DNA from: UBA6912 sp963792895
GTDB lineage: Bacteria > Actinomycetota > Acidimicrobiia > Spongiisociales > UBA5794
DNA length: 64,000 nt
NCBI GenBank assembly: GCA_963792895.1
Contig: CAWBYA010000008.1
Span: 62,001-126,000 of the forward strand
Direction: 5' to 3'
Position numbers and translations under genes: made by a program. Positions within the stretch are counted from its first letter, which is position 1. The number at the start of each line of letters is the position of its first letter. Positions 35,161 to 43,804 of the stretch are shown here, piece by piece. Below the pieces are notes generated by a model, which was given only the letters and a program-made list of their open reading frames with translations, was not told the DNA's origin and did not search any database.

Positions 35161-35931
35161 ATGAAGCACGGACGGACCATCAGGATCGTGCGGGAGGACT
35201 TCGCACATGATCCGCCCGTCGACACGGCGATATCACGCGCCCTGTTGCTCCGAGCATCCGACGGCGAGATCCCGGAGACGTTTCGTCTTCACGTGCCGGG
35301 TCGCATCGTGGCGTTTGGCAAGCGTGACACGCTCGAGCCGGGCTACGCCCGAGCCGTGGCCGCGGCGCGCGGAGAGGATTCGTCGCCATCGAACGGCTGG
35401 CCGGAGGCAGGGCCGCCGTCTTCACCGAGCGCACTCTCGCCTTCGCATGGACGATCCCCGATCCCGATCCGAGGTCGGGGATCTACCGGCGTTTCGCTGA
35501 GCTGTCAGAGCTCATGGTCGCTGCGTTTGCGCGGGTGGGCGTCGACAGCGCCATCGGCGAGATTCCCGGCGAGTACTGTCCCGGGGAGTACAGCGTCCAC
35601 CACAGTGCCATCAAGCTGATGGGGGTTGGCCAGCGGCTCGCTCGTCACGCGGCACACGTGGGCGGCGTGGTCGTCGTCGACAGGAGCGATCTCGATCCGC
35701 GACGTTCTGGTGCCCGTCTACTCCGCCCTCGGCTTGGCGTGGGACCCAGCAACTGCAGGTGCCCTGACCGACATCGTCCCCGGGTTGTCGCTGCACGACG
35801 TCGCATCGGCCATCGTCGCTGAGCTCGGCACTCGGGGTGCGGTCGCCGATGGCGCCATCGATCCTGCAACCGTCACGCTGGCCCAAGCCCTGGCTCCGGA
35901 CCATACGCCACGGGGGGCGGCGGCGTCGTGA
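35161..35931 (+). pseudogene. Lipoate-protein ligase A-family gene, broken by two frameshifts
   Basis: Three segments in successive frames make one BPL/LplA-family protein: 35161-35372 (VREDFAHDPPVDTAISRALL, RLHVPGRIVAFGKRD), about 35373-35695 (GFVAIERLAGGRAAVFTERT, GEYSVHHSAIKLMGVGQRLA containing the ligase lysine), and 35696-35931 (IRDVLVPVYSALGLAWDPAT to the stop). The first shift looks like a lost G in GAG(G)GATTC, the second like one base gained in GATCTCGATCC. The rebuilt protein of about 256 residues would attach lipoate or another acid to a carrier protein. Motifs survive in all three frames, so assembly error is plausible. Confidence 0.65.
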
Positions 35932-36503
35932 GGGTGACGGCTGCGGCTGCGCTCCTCGCCATCGTTGCCGCCGCGTGTGCATCGACATCGTCAGCTGCGC
36001 CTGGCAGCGGCTCCTACTCCACCCTGGCTGCCGCCGTCTGCCCGCTGTTGTGGGATTGGCAGCGGGGCGCAGGCGCTCGGATCAACGAGATGAGCGCCGC
36101 AGCAACGGCCGAGGCGAGCCCGGGGGTGCGCCAGACGCTCTACCTCGATACATTCGCCGACATCGACGCAACGCTCGTCGAGCTCGACGGGGTGATTGCC
36201 ACTCTCCCGGCGTCGCTGCACACCGAAGCGATGCGGAACGAGGTCGCATCCGGCATCGCCACCGCACGGAGCGAACTCGAGGAACTCGCAGCCGACGTGG
36301 CGTCGACAGCTCCCGAAGACGAGCCGGACGGCCGGGTGCGGGTACCCAGCTTCTTCGGCGAGTTCGAGAAGGTGATCGACGTCGTGAAACCGGAGATCGC
36401 CGGCTACGGAGACCCCGACCTCACCTCCGCGTTTGCTGCGCTGCCCGCCTGTCAGTTCGGTGTCAAGGACGTCGACGACGGCGTCGCCCGCTCCAACGAC
36501 TGA
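35928..36503 (+). CDS. Predicted lipoprotein (191 aa), helical, hypothetical
   Basis: GTG start overlapping the stop of the lipoate ligase. A signal peptide with lipobox VAAAC leads into a mostly helical domain with two cysteines (AAVCPLLWDW and LPACQFGV) placed at either end. No family recognised. The coupling suggests co-expression with the ligase gene, but a functional link is not evident. Confidence 0.65.
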   Translation: MRVTAAAALLAIVAAACASTSSAAPGSGSYSTLAAAVCPLLWDWQRGAGARINEMSAAATAEASPGVRQTLYLDTFADIDATLVELDGVIATLPASLHTEAMRNEVASGIATARSELEELAADVASTAPEDEPDGRVRVPSFFGEFEKVIDVVKPEIAGYGDPDLTSAFAALPACQFGVKDVDDGVARSND

Positions 36504-36531
36504 ACCTCTTGCCGGGCGAGATCGGGCTCGC

Positions 36532-37548
36532 TCAGGACACCCTGGCCGGGTCCAGTGACTGGTAGTCGCCCGTCCGCAAGTGGCACGCCGCGCTGTGGCC
36601 CGGTTGCCCCTCGACGGAGCGCAACTCCGGCTCATCGACGGCACAGATCTCGGGCCGGACGATGGGGCAGCGCGTATTGAACCGACAGCCCGTTGGCGGG
36701 TTGAGCGGGCTCGGAATGTCCCCTTGGAGGAGGATCCGGCTGCGAGTCAACGTCGGGTCGGGGATGGGGATCGCCGAGAGCAACGCCTGCGTGTACGGGT
36801 GGGTCGGTGCGTCGAAGAGCTCCTCGCGCGTGCCCATCTCAGCGATCTTGCCGAGATACATCACGGCGATGCGGTCGCACACATGCTCGACCACGCTCAG
36901 GTCGTGTGCGATGAACAGAAGCGTCAGGTTCAACTCCTGCTGGAGCCGCTTCAGGAGGTTGAGGATCTGCGACTGGATCGAAACATCGAGCGCAGATACC
37001 GGCTCGTCGAGCACGAGGAAACGGGGGTTGACCGCCAACGCCCGGGCGATACCGATCCGCTGCCGCTGGCCGCCGCTGAACTCGTGTGGGTAACGCCTGG
37101 CGTGATAGGGCTCCAGACCGACGAGGTCCAGCACCTCCTCTACCCGGCCGCCTCGCTCGTTGCGCCGCACCCCGTGCACCCGCAACCCCTCGGCGATGCT
37201 CTCCCCCACGGTCGTGCGGGGGTCGAGGGACGAGAAGGGATCCTGGAAGATGAACTGCATCTCACGCCGCAGCTCGCGCAACTCCTTGGGCGCCAACCCG
37301 ATGATGCTCCGTCCGTCGTAGATCACGTCGCCGCTATCCGGCTCGTCGAGACGCAACAGGGCCCGGCCGAGCGTCGACTTCCCGCAACCCGACTCGCCCA
37401 CGAGGCCGAGCGCCTCGCCCTCGTGAATGGTCAAGTCGAGATGGTCGACCGCCTGAACCCGGCCGACGACCCGCTGGAACGCCCCGCCCTTCACAGGGAA
37501 GGTCTTGACGAGGTCGCGCACCTCCACGAGCGGCCTGCGCTCGTTCAT
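36532..37548 (-). CDS. dppF: Oligopeptide ABC transporter ATPase, DppF/OppF type
   Basis: A 338-residue ATPase with Walker A GESGCGKST, Q-loop FQDPFSSLDP, signature FSGGQRQRIGIARAL, Walker B FLVLDEPVSALDVS and the C-terminal oligo-HPY domain (GCRFNTRCPI) that carries conserved cysteines. It pairs with DppD to drive peptide import. Last gene of the transporter operon; start overlaps dppD by 4 bp. Confidence 0.93.
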   Translation of the reverse strand: MNERRPLVEVRDLVKTFPVKGGAFQRVVGRVQAVDHLDLTIHEGEALGLVGESGCGKSTLGRALLRLDEPDSGDVIYDGRSIIGLAPKELRELRREMQFIFQDPFSSLDPRTTVGESIAEGLRVHGVRRNERGGRVEEVLDLVGLEPYHARRYPHEFSGGQRQRIGIARALAVNPRFLVLDEPVSALDVSIQSQILNLLKRLQQELNLTLLFIAHDLSVVEHVCDRIAVMYLGKIAEMGTREELFDAPTHPYTQALLSAIPIPDPTLTRSRILLQGDIPSPLNPPTGCRFNTRCPIVRPEICAVDEPELRSVEGQPGHSAACHLRTGDYQSLDPARVS

Positions 37549-38555
37549 TCCACACCTTCGTGGTAGAGCCAGCAGCGCACCGCGTGCCCCGGCGCAACCT
37601 CAGCGAGCGGCGGTCGCTGTTGGGTGCAGATCCGCAACCCAGCCTCCTCACGCGCCCGGCACCGGGGGGCGAACCGGCAGCCTTCTGGGAGATCGATGAG
37701 GTTCGGCACTCGTCCAGGGATGACGTCGAGCCACTCGCGACGAGACCCGGCGACGGGAATCGAGCCGATGAGGCCGACGGTGTATGGGTGCTTGGGCTCG
37801 GCGAACAGGGTGCGGGTGTCGGTCTGTTCGACGATCTCGCCCGCGTACATCACCGCCACCCGGTCGGCCGTCTCGGCAACGATGCCCAGGTCGTGGGTGA
37901 TGAGGATGATCGCCATCCCGAGGTCTCGCCGGAGCTGCATCATGAGCTCGATGATCTGCGCCTGGATCGTGACGTCGAGTGCCGTCGTGGGCTCGTCGGC
38001 GATGAGCAGGTCCGGTCCGGCGGCGAGCGCCATGGCGATCATGACCCGCTGCGCCATTCCGCCCGACAGCTCGTGGGGGTAGGCGGCGAGACGGCGCTCC
38101 GGGTCCGGGATCCCCACGAGCTTCAGCATCTCGACGGCTCTTTCCTCGCCGACGGCATGCTTGAGGTGCTCGTGGACCTTGTAGACCTCGGTGATCTGGT
38201 AGCCGATGCGAAACACAGGGTTGAGTGACGAGACCGGCTGTTGGAAGATCATCGAGATCTGGTCGCCACGGATATCCCGCATCTCCGAAGCCGACTTCTC
38301 CAACAGGTTCTCGCCCCTGTAGCGGACCACGCCGTCAACGATCTCGCCCGGCTCCGAGACCAACCGGAGCACCGACATGGACGTCACCGACTTGCCACAC
38401 CCCGACTCACCCACGAGACCGAGGACCTCGCCCTGATTGACGACCAGGTCGACGCCGTCCACGGCCTTGACGGTCCCATCACGTGTGAAGAAGTACGTCT
38501 TGAGGCCCTCGATCTCGAGCAAAGGCTCCCCACCATGCTGTGTGCTCATCGTCAT
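37545..38555 (-). CDS. dppD: Oligopeptide ABC transporter ATPase, DppD/OppD type
   Basis: A 336-residue ATPase with Walker A GESGCGKS, Q-loop FQQPVSSLNP, signature ELSGGMAQRVMIAMAL, Walker B LLIADEPTTALDVT, and a C-terminal oligo-HPY domain with GCRFAPRCRAR. Overlaps both neighbours by 4 bp (ATGA), so the genes are translationally coupled. Confidence 0.93.
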   Translation of the reverse strand: MTMSTQHGGEPLLEIEGLKTYFFTRDGTVKAVDGVDLVVNQGEVLGLVGESGCGKSVTSMSVLRLVSEPGEIVDGVVRYRGENLLEKSASEMRDIRGDQISMIFQQPVSSLNPVFRIGYQITEVYKVHEHLKHAVGEERAVEMLKLVGIPDPERRLAAYPHELSGGMAQRVMIAMALAAGPDLLIADEPTTALDVTIQAQIIELMMQLRRDLGMAIILITHDLGIVAETADRVAVMYAGEIVEQTDTRTLFAEPKHPYTVGLIGSIPVAGSRREWLDVIPGRVPNLIDLPEGCRFAPRCRAREEAGLRICTQQRPPLAEVAPGHAVRCWLYHEGVE

Positions 38556-39511
38556 CGATTGAGCCTTGGGTCGAGGGCATCACGCAGGCCGTCGCCGAGC
38601 AGGTTGAAGGCGAGGACGTTCCACATGATCGCCAAGCCGGGGAAGAACACGAGGTGTGGCGAGGTGAACACCTGGTTGCGCTCGGCGGCGAGCATCGAGC
38701 CCCACTCTGCTGCGGGCGGTTGGACGCCCAACCCGAGGAAGCTCAGTGCGGCAATCTCGAGAACGGCGGTGGCAACTCCGAGCGTTGCCTGCACGACCAG
38801 TGGGGTGAGCGAGTTGGGGAGGATGCGATGCCACAACAGGCGGACCGGCGTGACCCCCAACGCCCTATCGGCGGCAACGAAGTCCTGCTCACGGACGCTG
38901 AGGACGCTCGACCTGACGACGCGCGCGTAGGCAGGAATCGTGACGATCGAGATGGCGAGGATGGCGTTGATCAACCCCGGCCCGAGCACCGTTACGACGG
39001 CGATAGCCAGCAACAGCGCGGGAAACGCGAGCAACACGTCCATGACGCGCATCAACACGTTGTCCGTAGCCCCCCCGAAGAACCCGGCGACAAGCCCGAT
39101 CATCGTGCCGAACGCAACCGCAAACACCACTGCACCGAACCCCGCCAGGATCGAGATGCGCGAGCCGTAGAGCATGCGACTGAAGAAGTCACGCCCGTTG
39201 CCGTCGATGCCGAGGATGTGCTGGGGTAGCTCCTCGTCGCACCCGAAGATGTGGACACACGGCTTGTCACGAGGCGAGACGCCCTCGGCGAAGAGCACCT
39301 CGCCGGGGTCGTACGGAGCCAGCAGCGGGGCGAAGATCGCCACGAAGAAGAGCACGGCGAGCATCACCATGCCGACGACCGCCGAGCGCTTGCGCCGGAG
39401 CTCGCGGAAGGCGTCGCGCCACAGACCCGACGGGGGCAGGTCCGGTCGGATTCCTTCGGCCAAGTCGGCCTCGAACTCGGCGTCGAACTCCGAGCCGCGT
39501 TCGAGGTCCAT
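38552..39511 (-). CDS. dppC: Oligopeptide ABC transporter permease, DppC/OppC type
   Basis: A 319-residue inner-membrane permease. After an acidic cytoplasmic N-terminus come the first helix (VVGMVMLAVLFFVAIFAPLL) and five more, with the EAA loop near ADRALGVTPVRLLWHRILPN that contacts the ATPases. An extracytoplasmic insert of about 40 residues after helix 1 contains two cysteines (PCVHIFGCDEE). Its ATG shares one base with the dppB stop. Confidence 0.92.
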   Translation of the reverse strand: MDLERGSEFDAEFEADLAEGIRPDLPPSGLWRDAFRELRRKRSAVVGMVMLAVLFFVAIFAPLLAPYDPGEVLFAEGVSPRDKPCVHIFGCDEELPQHILGIDGNGRDFFSRMLYGSRISILAGFGAVVFAVAFGTMIGLVAGFFGGATDNVLMRVMDVLLAFPALLLAIAVVTVLGPGLINAILAISIVTIPAYARVVRSSVLSVREQDFVAADRALGVTPVRLLWHRILPNSLTPLVVQATLGVATAVLEIAALSFLGLGVQPPAAEWGSMLAAERNQVFTSPHLVFFPGLAIMWNVLAFNLLGDGLRDALDPRLNR

Positions 39512-40572
39512 CAGCCCACTCTCACCCTCGGATCGAGGTACGTGTACAAGATGTCGACGATGAGGTTCACGACAACGAAGCCAACGGCGACGACGAGCGT
39601 GAACCCCTGTACAACCGTGTAGTCACGAGAGGTGATCGCGTCGAACAGCGTCTTGCCGACGCCCGTGAGGTTGAAGATCGTCTCGGTGAGGATCGCCCCA
39701 CCGAGGAGGCCACCGAGTGAGAGCCCGATGATCGTCACCACCGGCAGCATGGCGTTGCGCAAGCCATGGCGAAGCACGACGGACCGCTCCCGAAGGCCCT
39801 TGGCTCGTGCGGTGCGCACGTAGTCCAGGCCGAGCACGTCGAGCAGGCTCGACCGGGTCATCCGGGCGATGATCGACATCGGGATGGTGGCGAGCGCGAC
39901 GGCGGGCAGGATGAGGTGGCCCACTGCGCTGCGAAACACCTCCCACTGCCCCGTCATGAGCGCGTTCAACACCTCGAAATTGGAGATGAACTCCCACAGC
40001 CCGTTGACCATCCACCCCCATTGCTCGTAGAACGGCGTGGCGATGACACCGGCGTCGAGCCGGCCCGAAGGAGGTAACGACAGCACGGTGTCGCGCAACA
40101 CGACGGCAAACAGATACTGCAACATCAGGCCGAGCCAGAACACCGGCATCGAGACACCGACGTTGGCCCCGATCATGGTTGCGACATCGACCTTCGAGTT
40201 GTGCCGGTAGCCGGAGATGATACCGAGCGGCACCCCGACGAGGATGGCGAGGAACAGGGCAAAGACCGAAAGCTCAACGGTGGTCGGAAGGCGCTCGATC
40301 AGCAGTTCTGAGACTGGACGGTTGAACCGGAACGACATGCCGAGATCACCGGTGAGTGCGTCGCCCGCATAGATCCGGAACTGGGTGAACATCGGCTCGT
40401 TCAAGCCGTAGCGCTCGTTGTACGCGTCGCACAGCTCATCCGTCGCTCGTTCTCCGAGGGCGGCGCGGCACGGGTCGCCGGGAATCGCCCTGGCGAGGAG
40501 GAACACGACAAGCAGAATCCCGAACAGCACCGGGATCGCCGAGAGCAACCGTCTGATTATGAAGCGTCCCAA
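39511..40572 (-). CDS. dppB: Oligopeptide ABC transporter permease, DppB/OppB type
   Basis: A 353-residue permease with six helices. The N-terminus FIIRRLLSAIPVLFGILLVV and AIPGDPCRAALG are family hallmarks, and the EAA loop is RAKGLRERSVVLRHGLRNA. An insert at about residues 180-225 lengthens one periplasmic loop compared with typical 305-335-residue homologues. TTG start. A strong hairpin separates it from the binding-protein gene. Confidence 0.92.
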   Translation of the reverse strand: MGRFIIRRLLSAIPVLFGILLVVFLLARAIPGDPCRAALGERATDELCDAYNERYGLNEPMFTQFRIYAGDALTGDLGMSFRFNRPVSELLIERLPTTVELSVFALFLAILVGVPLGIISGYRHNSKVDVATMIGANVGVSMPVFWLGLMLQYLFAVVLRDTVLSLPPSGRLDAGVIATPFYEQWGWMVNGLWEFISNFEVLNALMTGQWEVFRSAVGHLILPAVALATIPMSIIARMTRSSLLDVLGLDYVRTARAKGLRERSVVLRHGLRNAMLPVVTIIGLSLGGLLGGAILTETIFNLTGVGKTLFDAITSRDYTVVQGFTLVVAVGFVVVNLIVDILYTYLDPRVRVG

Positions 40573-40600
40573 AGTCGCCCCACCCTACTCCGCACGACGC

Positions 40601-40632
40601 GAGGAGGGCGGGGTTCGCACCCCGCCCTCCTC
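40601..40632 (-). terminator. Perfect 13-bp hairpin between binding-protein and permease genes
   Basis: GAGGAGGGCGGGG (40601-40613), a 6-base loop, then CCCCGCCCTCCTC (40620-40632). No T-tract follows on either strand. It lies 28 bp after the binding-protein stop and 28 bp before the dppB start, inside the operon. Such structures protect the upstream message or attenuate read-through, giving more binding protein than permease. Confidence 0.75.
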
Positions 40633-40659
40633 GGTAGTCGTAGCGTGCCTCGTCTTCGC

Positions 40660-42393
40660 TCAGCTCTCCGGGGCGTTCAGGAAGCCGTTGAAGAAGGCGC
40701 TGAAATACGTGAAGTTGCCGTCGCGGCCAACGTGGAGCGGGTTCGCCGCATCCCATTGGACGTCGTACGACATCACCACGTCGTTGGCGTCGAACTCGGA
40801 CCCGTCGTGGAACGTCACACCGTCACGCAACGTGAATGTCCACACCGTGCCGTCGGCGTTCGGCTCCCATGCCGTCGCCAGCGCAGCCTCTACGGCCGTG
40901 CCGCCGATTTCGTACGACAGCAGCGACTCGTTGATCTGCTCGCAGGCCCGAAGCGACTCGCCGTCCGTCTCGTCTGCGCAGTAGAGGCCGATGGGCTCGG
41001 CGTTCTGCATCCACACGAAGGTGTCCCGGCCGCCCGGGTCCATGACGGCGAAGTACTCGTTGCCGAGCGGGCTCGCCTGGGCATTCGTGACGTCCGCTCG
41101 GTAGGCGACACCGGAGCCGCCGTGAGCGATCGGCACCATGGGCACGTGCTGCTTGAGGAGCTCCGTCACCTGCTCGTAGATGCCGAGCCGGGCATCTTGA
41201 TCGGTGTTGGAAGCGCCCTGATCGAGCAATGTCCAGATGTCCTCGAAACCCGCTCCGAACTGCGCCGAGGCGCCGCGCCCGAAGTGGAAGTCGAGGAAGT
41301 TCGTGGCATCCGGGTAGTCGGCGCCCCAGCCCAGCAGGTACATCGTGAGCTCACCGGCATCCGACGCGTCGAGGAACGCACCGGACTCCATGACCTCGAT
41401 GTTGACCGTGACGCCGATCTCGGCGAGCTGGGCCTGGATGTCCTGGGCAACCGTGCCGGGGCTCGGCAGGTAGCTGCGCACGACGTCGCGATAGTTGAGC
41501 GTCACCTCGAAGCCGTCGGCCAGGTCGGCCTGGGCCAGCAAGTCGCGAGCGGCTTGCGGGTCGTAGTCGTACCACTTGGGCTGGTCGGTGTAGCCAAAGA
41601 TCGACGTCGGCAGGAACTGGTCCGCCACCGTCGAGCCGGGCGGGTAGAAGTTGTCGACGATTCGCTGGCGGTCGATCGCCATGCCGATGGCCTGGCGTAC
41701 GAGCTCGTCGTCGAACGGCTCCTTGTCCCGATTGAGCCCGACGTAGAAGATGTTCGTTCCCTCGCGTTCGAGGAGCTGGAGATTCGAGTCGCCCTGGATC
41801 ACGGCGAAGTCGTCACGTCCGGGGTTGTCGATACCGTCGACGGTTCCGGCCTGCAGCTCGACGAGCCGCTGTGCGGCCTCCGAGCTCCAGCGGAACACGA
41901 GTGTGTCGGCGACTGCAGGGTCGCCCCAGTAGCCGTCGAAACGCTCGAGAACGAGCTGGTTGCCACGTTCCCACTGGTTCAGCTTGTACGGGCCGGTACC
42001 GATCGGGTTGTCGATCAGTGTGCCGCCGCCGCCGGTCGACTCCAGGTACTCGGACGGATGGATGTTGAGCGCCGAGAACGCCACCTTCGAGGGGAAGGCA
42101 ACGTCTGTCGTGCACAGCGTGAACTCGACCGTCAAGCGGTCGACCGCCTCGATGCTCGAGATGTTGCCCCCGTAGTCGCAGGACGGTGCGGCCACGGACA
42201 TGCCTTCGTACGCACCCCCGGCGTCGGCGGTCGTGGTGGTCTCTTCGCCGCCGCCACCTGCCGTTGTTGTGGTCTCGGCGCCGGCCGCGGTCGTGGTGGT
42301 CTCGGTGCCACCTGTGTCGTCGTCTCCTCCGCACGCCGCCGCAATCAAAGTGAACACGAACAGCAATGCGAGGAGTCGTTTTCCATACTTCAT
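40660..42393 (-). CDS. Peptide-binding lipoprotein (SBP_bac_5), circularly permuted
   Basis: A 577-residue lipoprotein: signal peptide with Cys21 (IAAAC), a Gly/Thr-rich linker with ETTTT repeats to about residue 60, then the ligand-binding domain of family 5 binding proteins. The segments are in the wrong order. What normally starts the mature protein (DTFVWMQNAEPIGL, TEQIxESLL-like ACEQINESLLSYE, FTLRDGVTFHDGSEFDANDV) occupies residues about 452-577 at the C-terminus. The usual later segments (AVDRLTVEFTL, NPIGTGPYKL, DGYWGD, RQAIGMAIDR, LLGWGADYPD, VPMVPI) fill residues about 63-450. All parts are present once. First gene of the dpp operon; GGAGG precedes the ATG. Confidence 0.88.
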   Translation of the reverse strand: MKYGKRLLALLFVFTLIAAACGGDDDTGGTETTTTAAGAETTTTAGGGGEETTTTADAGGAYEGMSVAAPSCDYGGNISSIEAVDRLTVEFTLCTTDVAFPSKVAFSALNIHPSEYLESTGGGGTLIDNPIGTGPYKLNQWERGNQLVLERFDGYWGDPAVADTLVFRWSSEAAQRLVELQAGTVDGIDNPGRDDFAVIQGDSNLQLLEREGTNIFYVGLNRDKEPFDDELVRQAIGMAIDRQRIVDNFYPPGSTVADQFLPTSIFGYTDQPKWYDYDPQAARDLLAQADLADGFEVTLNYRDVVRSYLPSPGTVAQDIQAQLAEIGVTVNIEVMESGAFLDASDAGELTMYLLGWGADYPDATNFLDFHFGRGASAQFGAGFEDIWTLLDQGASNTDQDARLGIYEQVTELLKQHVPMVPIAHGGSGVAYRADVTNAQASPLGNEYFAVMDPGGRDTFVWMQNAEPIGLYCADETDGESLRACEQINESLLSYEIGGTAVEAALATAWEPNADGTVWTFTLRDGVTFHDGSEFDANDVVMSYDVQWDAANPLHVGRDGNFTYFSAFFNGFLNAPES

Positions 42394-42645
42394 GGAGGGA
42401 GCCTCCTTCCCTGAATGGCGAATGGTGGATCCGCCACCCCACCAAGCTAGCGCCTCTGGCCGGGGGGTGCGTTCGACTGCTCGGTGTCGCGGGGATCGGT
42501 GTGCACTGTGCGGCGGTGGACTCCTCGCATCCCCTTCACTGCCCGCAAAGCTGCGGCCCCCATCGGCCCGGATGGGGATCCCAGCTCCCGTGCTCTCGAG
42601 TCCTCGGGTTGACGAGCGGTGCAACGCCAATAGCCTGCGTCTCGT

Positions 42646-43794
42646 ATGCGACAGATCCTGCTCGTCAACGGCCCGAACCTGAACCTCCTCGGCGTCCGCG
42701 AACCCGAGCGCTACGGCACAACCACCCTCGCCGAGCTGGAGGGCTTGGTCACCGGCTGGGGGGCTGCGCTCGGCGTCACGGTGACGCCGTTCCAATCCAA
42801 CCACGAGGGCGCCATCATCGACCGCATCCACGAGGCGCGCACGGAAGTCGACGGCATCGTCATCAATGGCGGTGCCCTCACCCACTACAGCCGAGCGTTG
42901 TACGACGCGCTCGTCGCCGTCGCTCTCCCTGCCGTCGAAATCCACATTTCGAACATCATGACCCGCGAGGCGTGGCGCAGGCAGTCCGTCACGAGCCCTG
43001 CGTGCATAGCGACCATCTACGGCCGTGGCATCACCGGCTATCGCGACGCCTTGCGCGCCCTGCTGAACCTGACGACGGCACCGCCGCAGACGATTCGATA
43101 TGGCGCTGGCGACGACGAAGTCATGGACGTGCGCGTCCCCCTCGAGAACGGCCCGCACCCGGCAGCGCTCCTGCTGCACGGCGGCTTCTGGCGAGGTGAG
43201 TGGGGGCGCGACACCATCGATTCGCTCGCCGTCGACCTGTTCGAGCGGGGCTGGTTGACGGCGAACGTCGAGTACCGGCGGCTGGATCGTGGCGGGGGAT
43301 GGCCCGTCACCGGCGTCGACGTGCTGGCCGCCCTCGAGACCGTGCTGGCGCGAACCGACATCGACCCCGACCGCGTCGTGTTGATCGGCCACTCGGCGGG
43401 GGGTCAGCTCGCCCTCGTCGCAGCCGAAGCCGCTTCGACCGCCCCTGCCCTCGTTGTCGCGCTGGCCCCGATCACCGACCTGATCGCCGCCCACGACGAG
43501 GGGCTGAACGACGGGATCGTGGAGCGGTTCATGCACGGCACCCCGGAGAGTCGACCCGCGGCCTATCGGGCGGCCTCGCCCATCACTGCGTTCTCAGGAT
43601 CGTTCCCGCGGGCCCTCGCCCACGGCGACGAGGACACCGTCGTGCCGCCATCGCACAGCAGCCGATACGTGGAAGCGGCAGTGGAGGCCGGGATCGAGGC
43701 TGACTTGCTCGAGTTGCCGGCAACCGGCCACTTCGAGATGCTGGATGCCGGGCGGCAGCCGTGGCGACGCGTCAGGGACCGCCTGCTCAGCTGA
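42646..43794 (+). CDS. aroQ: Type II dehydroquinase fused to kynurenine-formamidase-like hydrolase
   Basis: A 382-residue fusion. Residues 1-145 are a type II 3-dehydroquinate dehydratase (MRQILLVNGPNLNLLGVREP, FQSNHEGAIIDRI, EIHISNI with the catalytic His), which converts 3-dehydroquinate to dehydroshikimate. The usual NPGAxTHTS motif is NGGALTHYS. Residues about 155-382 are an alpha/beta hydrolase with LLHGGFWRGEW oxyanion region, nucleophile GHSAGG (Ser about 249), acid in GDEDTVVP and base in TGHFEM; the HGGxW and RYG start suggest the kynurenine formamidase/BAAT group. The frame is continuous with no internal stop. Confidence 0.88.
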   Translation: MRQILLVNGPNLNLLGVREPERYGTTTLAELEGLVTGWGAALGVTVTPFQSNHEGAIIDRIHEARTEVDGIVINGGALTHYSRALYDALVAVALPAVEIHISNIMTREAWRRQSVTSPACIATIYGRGITGYRDALRALLNLTTAPPQTIRYGAGDDEVMDVRVPLENGPHPAALLLHGGFWRGEWGRDTIDSLAVDLFERGWLTANVEYRRLDRGGGWPVTGVDVLAALETVLARTDIDPDRVVLIGHSAGGQLALVAAEAASTAPALVVALAPITDLIAAHDEGLNDGIVERFMHGTPESRPAAYRAASPITAFSGSFPRALAHGDEDTVVPPSHSSRYVEAAVEAGIEADLLELPATGHFEMLDAGRQPWRRVRDRLLS

Positions 43795-43804
43795 ATCCTG
43801 CGCC

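Noticed and set aside
42215..42320. Repeated ACC/GGT triplet tracts as a microsatellite or CRISPR-like repeat
   Set aside because: They encode the Thr-rich linker of the binding lipoprotein, normal for such lipoproteins.
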